The notes beneath the pieces are model-generated. The model saw nothing but the letters and a program-made list of their open reading frames with translations, ran no database searches and was not told the DNA's origin. Both the position numbers and the translations under genes were made by a program. This document shows, in pieces, positions 13,054 through 15,011 of a DNA stretch of 15,011 bases. Position 1 is the stretch's first letter. Every line of letters starts with the position of its first letter. This DNA is from Chloroflexota bacterium (GTDB lineage: Bacteria > Chloroflexota > Anaerolineae > Anaerolineales > Villigracilaceae), in the NCBI GenBank assembly GCA_021796315.1, contig JAJYOH010000079.1:1-15011 (forward strand). Direction: 5' to 3'.

Positions 13054-15011
13054 CTAATCCGCTGCACTGGTTTGATGCGCTCGTCGTGAGCGAACAGTCA
13101 CCAGTTCGGCTTCGCGTTCCGGCCAGGCGGCAATCAGGATGCCGAAGATGAACAGGATGCTGCCGATCCACAGCCAGTTGATCAACGGGTTAATGAAAAC
13201 CTTGAATGGCGCCAGACTGGCCGATGAACTTTCCCAATTTACCAGGATCACATAAACATCGCCTTTGAGTGTGCTGTATAAACCAGGAATGGTCATGGGT
13301 TGTCCATCCGGGTAAACATCATAGCGCGGATACAAGACCGTCAGGAACTTGCCATTTTCGGAGAGACTGATTTCGGCGCGGTTGACGTATCGCTCCTCTT
13401 GTCCGTTCACCATGTTGGGGAATTGCTTTAGATCATTGAAGGTCAGGGTGTAATCGCCGAGTTTTATGGACTGTCCCTGTGACAGGCTTTGCTGGGTATC
13501 GATCTGGAAAACATTGATGCCGAGAATGCCGATTGCCATCAACATCATGCTGACATGAATAACATAGCCGCCATAGCGCCGGCGGTCGCGTCCCACCAGA
13601 GTCCACAGAGCGAGGATGAAGTTTTCGTTTTGCGTCTTCATGCGCGCAACTGTAGCACGCCAGAACTCAACCAAAGTTACCAGTAAGACGAAGGCGATCA
13701 GGAAGAAGGCGGTCAACGCAATGGCGTTCTTTGTATATGTGAAGAACAGAACCACGGTAATGACAAGCGCAGCCGCCGCGGATTTCCAAACTGCACGGCC
13801 AAGAGTCGTGAGGGTCGAACGCCCCCAGGCAGAGAGTGGGGCAATGCCCATCAGGAGCATCAATCCTGCAAAGAGCGGCCCGGTGGCTCTCAGATAGAAC
13901 GGCGGACCAACCGTGATCTTTTGTCCGGTGACAAGTTCAGAGATAAGCGGGAAGATCACGCCCCAGAAACAGACAACCAACACGCTCATGAAGAGCAAGT
14001 TGTTTAGCAGGAATAAAGCCTCGCGCGAAAGCACGGACTTCATCTCGGTCTCGCCGCGCAGTTCAGGCCAGCGATAGATCACAAGAGCAATGGATGTAAT
14101 GAAAGTTACACCGATGAATGCGAAGAAGGCCGGGCCGATCGCGCTTTGAGCGAAGGCATGGACCGAGGAGAGCACGCCGGAACGGGTCAGGAACGTTCCA
14201 AAGATGACCAACGCATAGGTCAGGATGATCAGGATCATGTTCCAATGCTTGAGCATTCCACGCTTTTCCTGGATCATGACTGAATGCAGGAAAGCGGTGC
14301 CAGTCAACCATGGCATGAGGGCCGCGATCTCAACCGGGTCCCAGCCCCAGAAACCGCCCCAGCCGAGCACATCATAGGCCCAGCGGCTGCCGAGTACGAG
14401 ACCGGCAGACAGGAACAACCATGCCACTAACGTCCAGCGGCGGGTAATGCGGATCCAACGATCATCGGTGCGCCCGGTGATCAAGGCGGCCAGCGCGAAT
14501 GCGTAGGGAATTACAAACGATACGAAGCCGAGGTACAACATCGGCGGGTGGATGATCATGCCGGGATGGCGGAGCAATGGATTGAGGCCGTTCCCATCGG
14601 CCGGCAGGGGGACAGGAGTTGTCCCAAACGGTTGGAACATGGCTTTGACAACCTGTCCGGTCTTATCAAACCACATGAAGGCAAATGGGTTTTCGTAGAA
14701 GACCGCCAAGCCAATGAAAAAGGCCGTCGTAATGGAAGTGACCACGATCACCCACGGCAGGAACTCGCGGTCGCGGTCCCATTTGCGGAGGGTGACCAGC
14801 GAAGCGAAGGCCGACATCAACCATGACCAGAAAACGAGCGAACCGGCTTGTCCGCCCCACCAGGCAGTGATCTTAAGATAAGTGGGCATACTGCGGCTGG
14901 TCACTTCGTAGACAAACGAAACTTCAAAGTGATTGGTGACAAGCAAATAGATGAGGCAGGCGGCCGAGAGCGTAATAAGAGGCCACAGCAATAACATGGC
15001 GCGCCGCGCAG
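13054..15011 (-). CDS. ccmF: Heme lyase CcmF (5' end outside the window)
   Basis: The frame is open from the window edge, and the first in-window ATG at 14997 is preceded by four in-frame sense codons, so the true start lies upstream; about 40 N-terminal residues are probably missing compared with CcmF of about 650-700 residues. The 647 residues counted from that ATG are a multi-pass membrane protein. Numbered from it, AWWGGQAGSLVFW is at 45-57, RHPGMIIHPPMLYLGF at 143-158, the heme-handling WWD motif LGWGGFWGWDPVE at 211-223, TRSGVLSSVHAFA at 271-283, and RYGGYVIHVSMML at 474-486. Candidate heme histidines are H144, H150, H280 and H481. CcmF joins heme to the CXXCH cysteines together with CcmH. 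The large outward loop (500-610) and final helix (about 615-635) are intact, so the 3' end is complete. Confidence 0.96.
   Translation of the reverse strand, partial: ARRAMLLLWPLITLSAACLIYLLVTNHFEVSFVYEVTSRSMPTYLKITAWWGGQAGSLVFWSWLMSAFASLVTLRKWDRDREFLPWVIVVTSITTAFFIGLAVFYENPFAFMWFDKTGQVVKAMFQPFGTTPVPLPADGNGLNPLLRHPGMIIHPPMLYLGFVSFVIPYAFALAALITGRTDDRWIRITRRWTLVAWLFLSAGLVLGSRWAYDVLGWGGFWGWDPVEIAALMPWLTGTAFLHSVMIQEKRGMLKHWNMILIILTYALVIFGTFLTRSGVLSSVHAFAQSAIGPAFFAFIGVTFITSIALVIYRWPELRGETEMKSVLSREALFLLNNLLFMSVLVVCFWGVIFPLISELVTGQKITVGPPFYLRATGPLFAGLMLLMGIAPLSAWGRSTLTTLGRAVWKSAAAALVITVVLFFTYTKNAIALTAFFLIAFVLLVTLVEFWRATVARMKTQNENFILALWTLVGRDRRRYGGYVIHVSMMLMAIGILGINVFQIDTQQSLSQGQSIKLGDYTLTFNDLKQFPNMVNGQEERYVNRAEISLSENGKFLTVLYPRYDVYPDGQPMTIPGLYSTLKGDVYVILVNWESSSASLAPFKVFINPLINWLWIGSILFIFGILIAAWPEREAELVTVRSRRAHQTSAAD

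Noticed and set aside
1..15011. tRNA, rRNA or riboswitch genes
   Set aside because: I saw no cloverleaf, rRNA or known riboswitch core in the gaps between genes, which are short and filled by repeats and hairpins.

Overview
The window (15,011 bp) looks like a chromosomal piece of a Chloroflexota bacterium, most likely an Anaerolineae relative. This is an inference from the gene content: a complete-looking System I (Ccm) cytochrome c maturation cluster of the kind found in respiring Chloroflexota, a Thr/Pro-linker lipoprotein cytochrome, moderately high GC in the core genes, and many degenerate 7-bp tandem repeats at gene edges. Every gene I can support lies on the minus strand, so transcription runs from high to low coordinates.

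Layout in transcription order. (1) 15011-6812 is a ccm operon: ccmF (5' end outside the window), ccmH, a TlpA/CcmG thioredoxin, a membrane zinc-ribbon protein with a CcmI-like segment, a large membrane-anchored cytochrome c protein, ccmA, ccmB, ccmC and a ccmD-like protein with a long Lys/Ala tail. It closes with a strong hairpin terminator at 6766-6803. No ccmE is visible; it may lie upstream of the window. (2) 6765-4995 holds a secreted, 18-cysteine protein with a lytic-transglycosylase-like end, followed by a very short exported-peptide gene that appears frameshifted, then a strong terminator (4963-4990) and a long palindromic repeat. (3) 4849-2864 is a membrane-bound Fe-S oxidoreductase (heterodisulfide-reductase/FadF type), probably feeding electrons to the quinone pool. 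(4) 2801-2343 is a truncated REP-associated tyrosine transposase (RAYT) with a REP-like palindrome at its 5' end. (5) 2274-1 is an AT-richer type II restriction-modification pair, methyltransferase first, then a TdeIII-like PD-(D/E)XK endonuclease that runs off the window.

How it fits together: CcmABCD moves and presents heme, CcmF/CcmH ligate it, and the thioredoxin keeps heme-site cysteines reduced. The cytochrome encoded inside the operon is a likely client. The Fe-S oxidoreductase is a separate respiratory entry point. The restriction-modification pair looks acquired, abutting the broken RAYT.

The most unusual features are: at least seven degenerate heptanucleotide arrays (consensus roughly NGTWAYN), four filling gene junctions and three lying inside coding sequence; a second cytochrome c domain that has lost both predicted heme axial ligands; a shared GKIxDExY helical module in two neighbouring operon proteins; and a CcmD with a histone-H1-like basic tail. 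I did not find a convincing wholly new multi-gene system.
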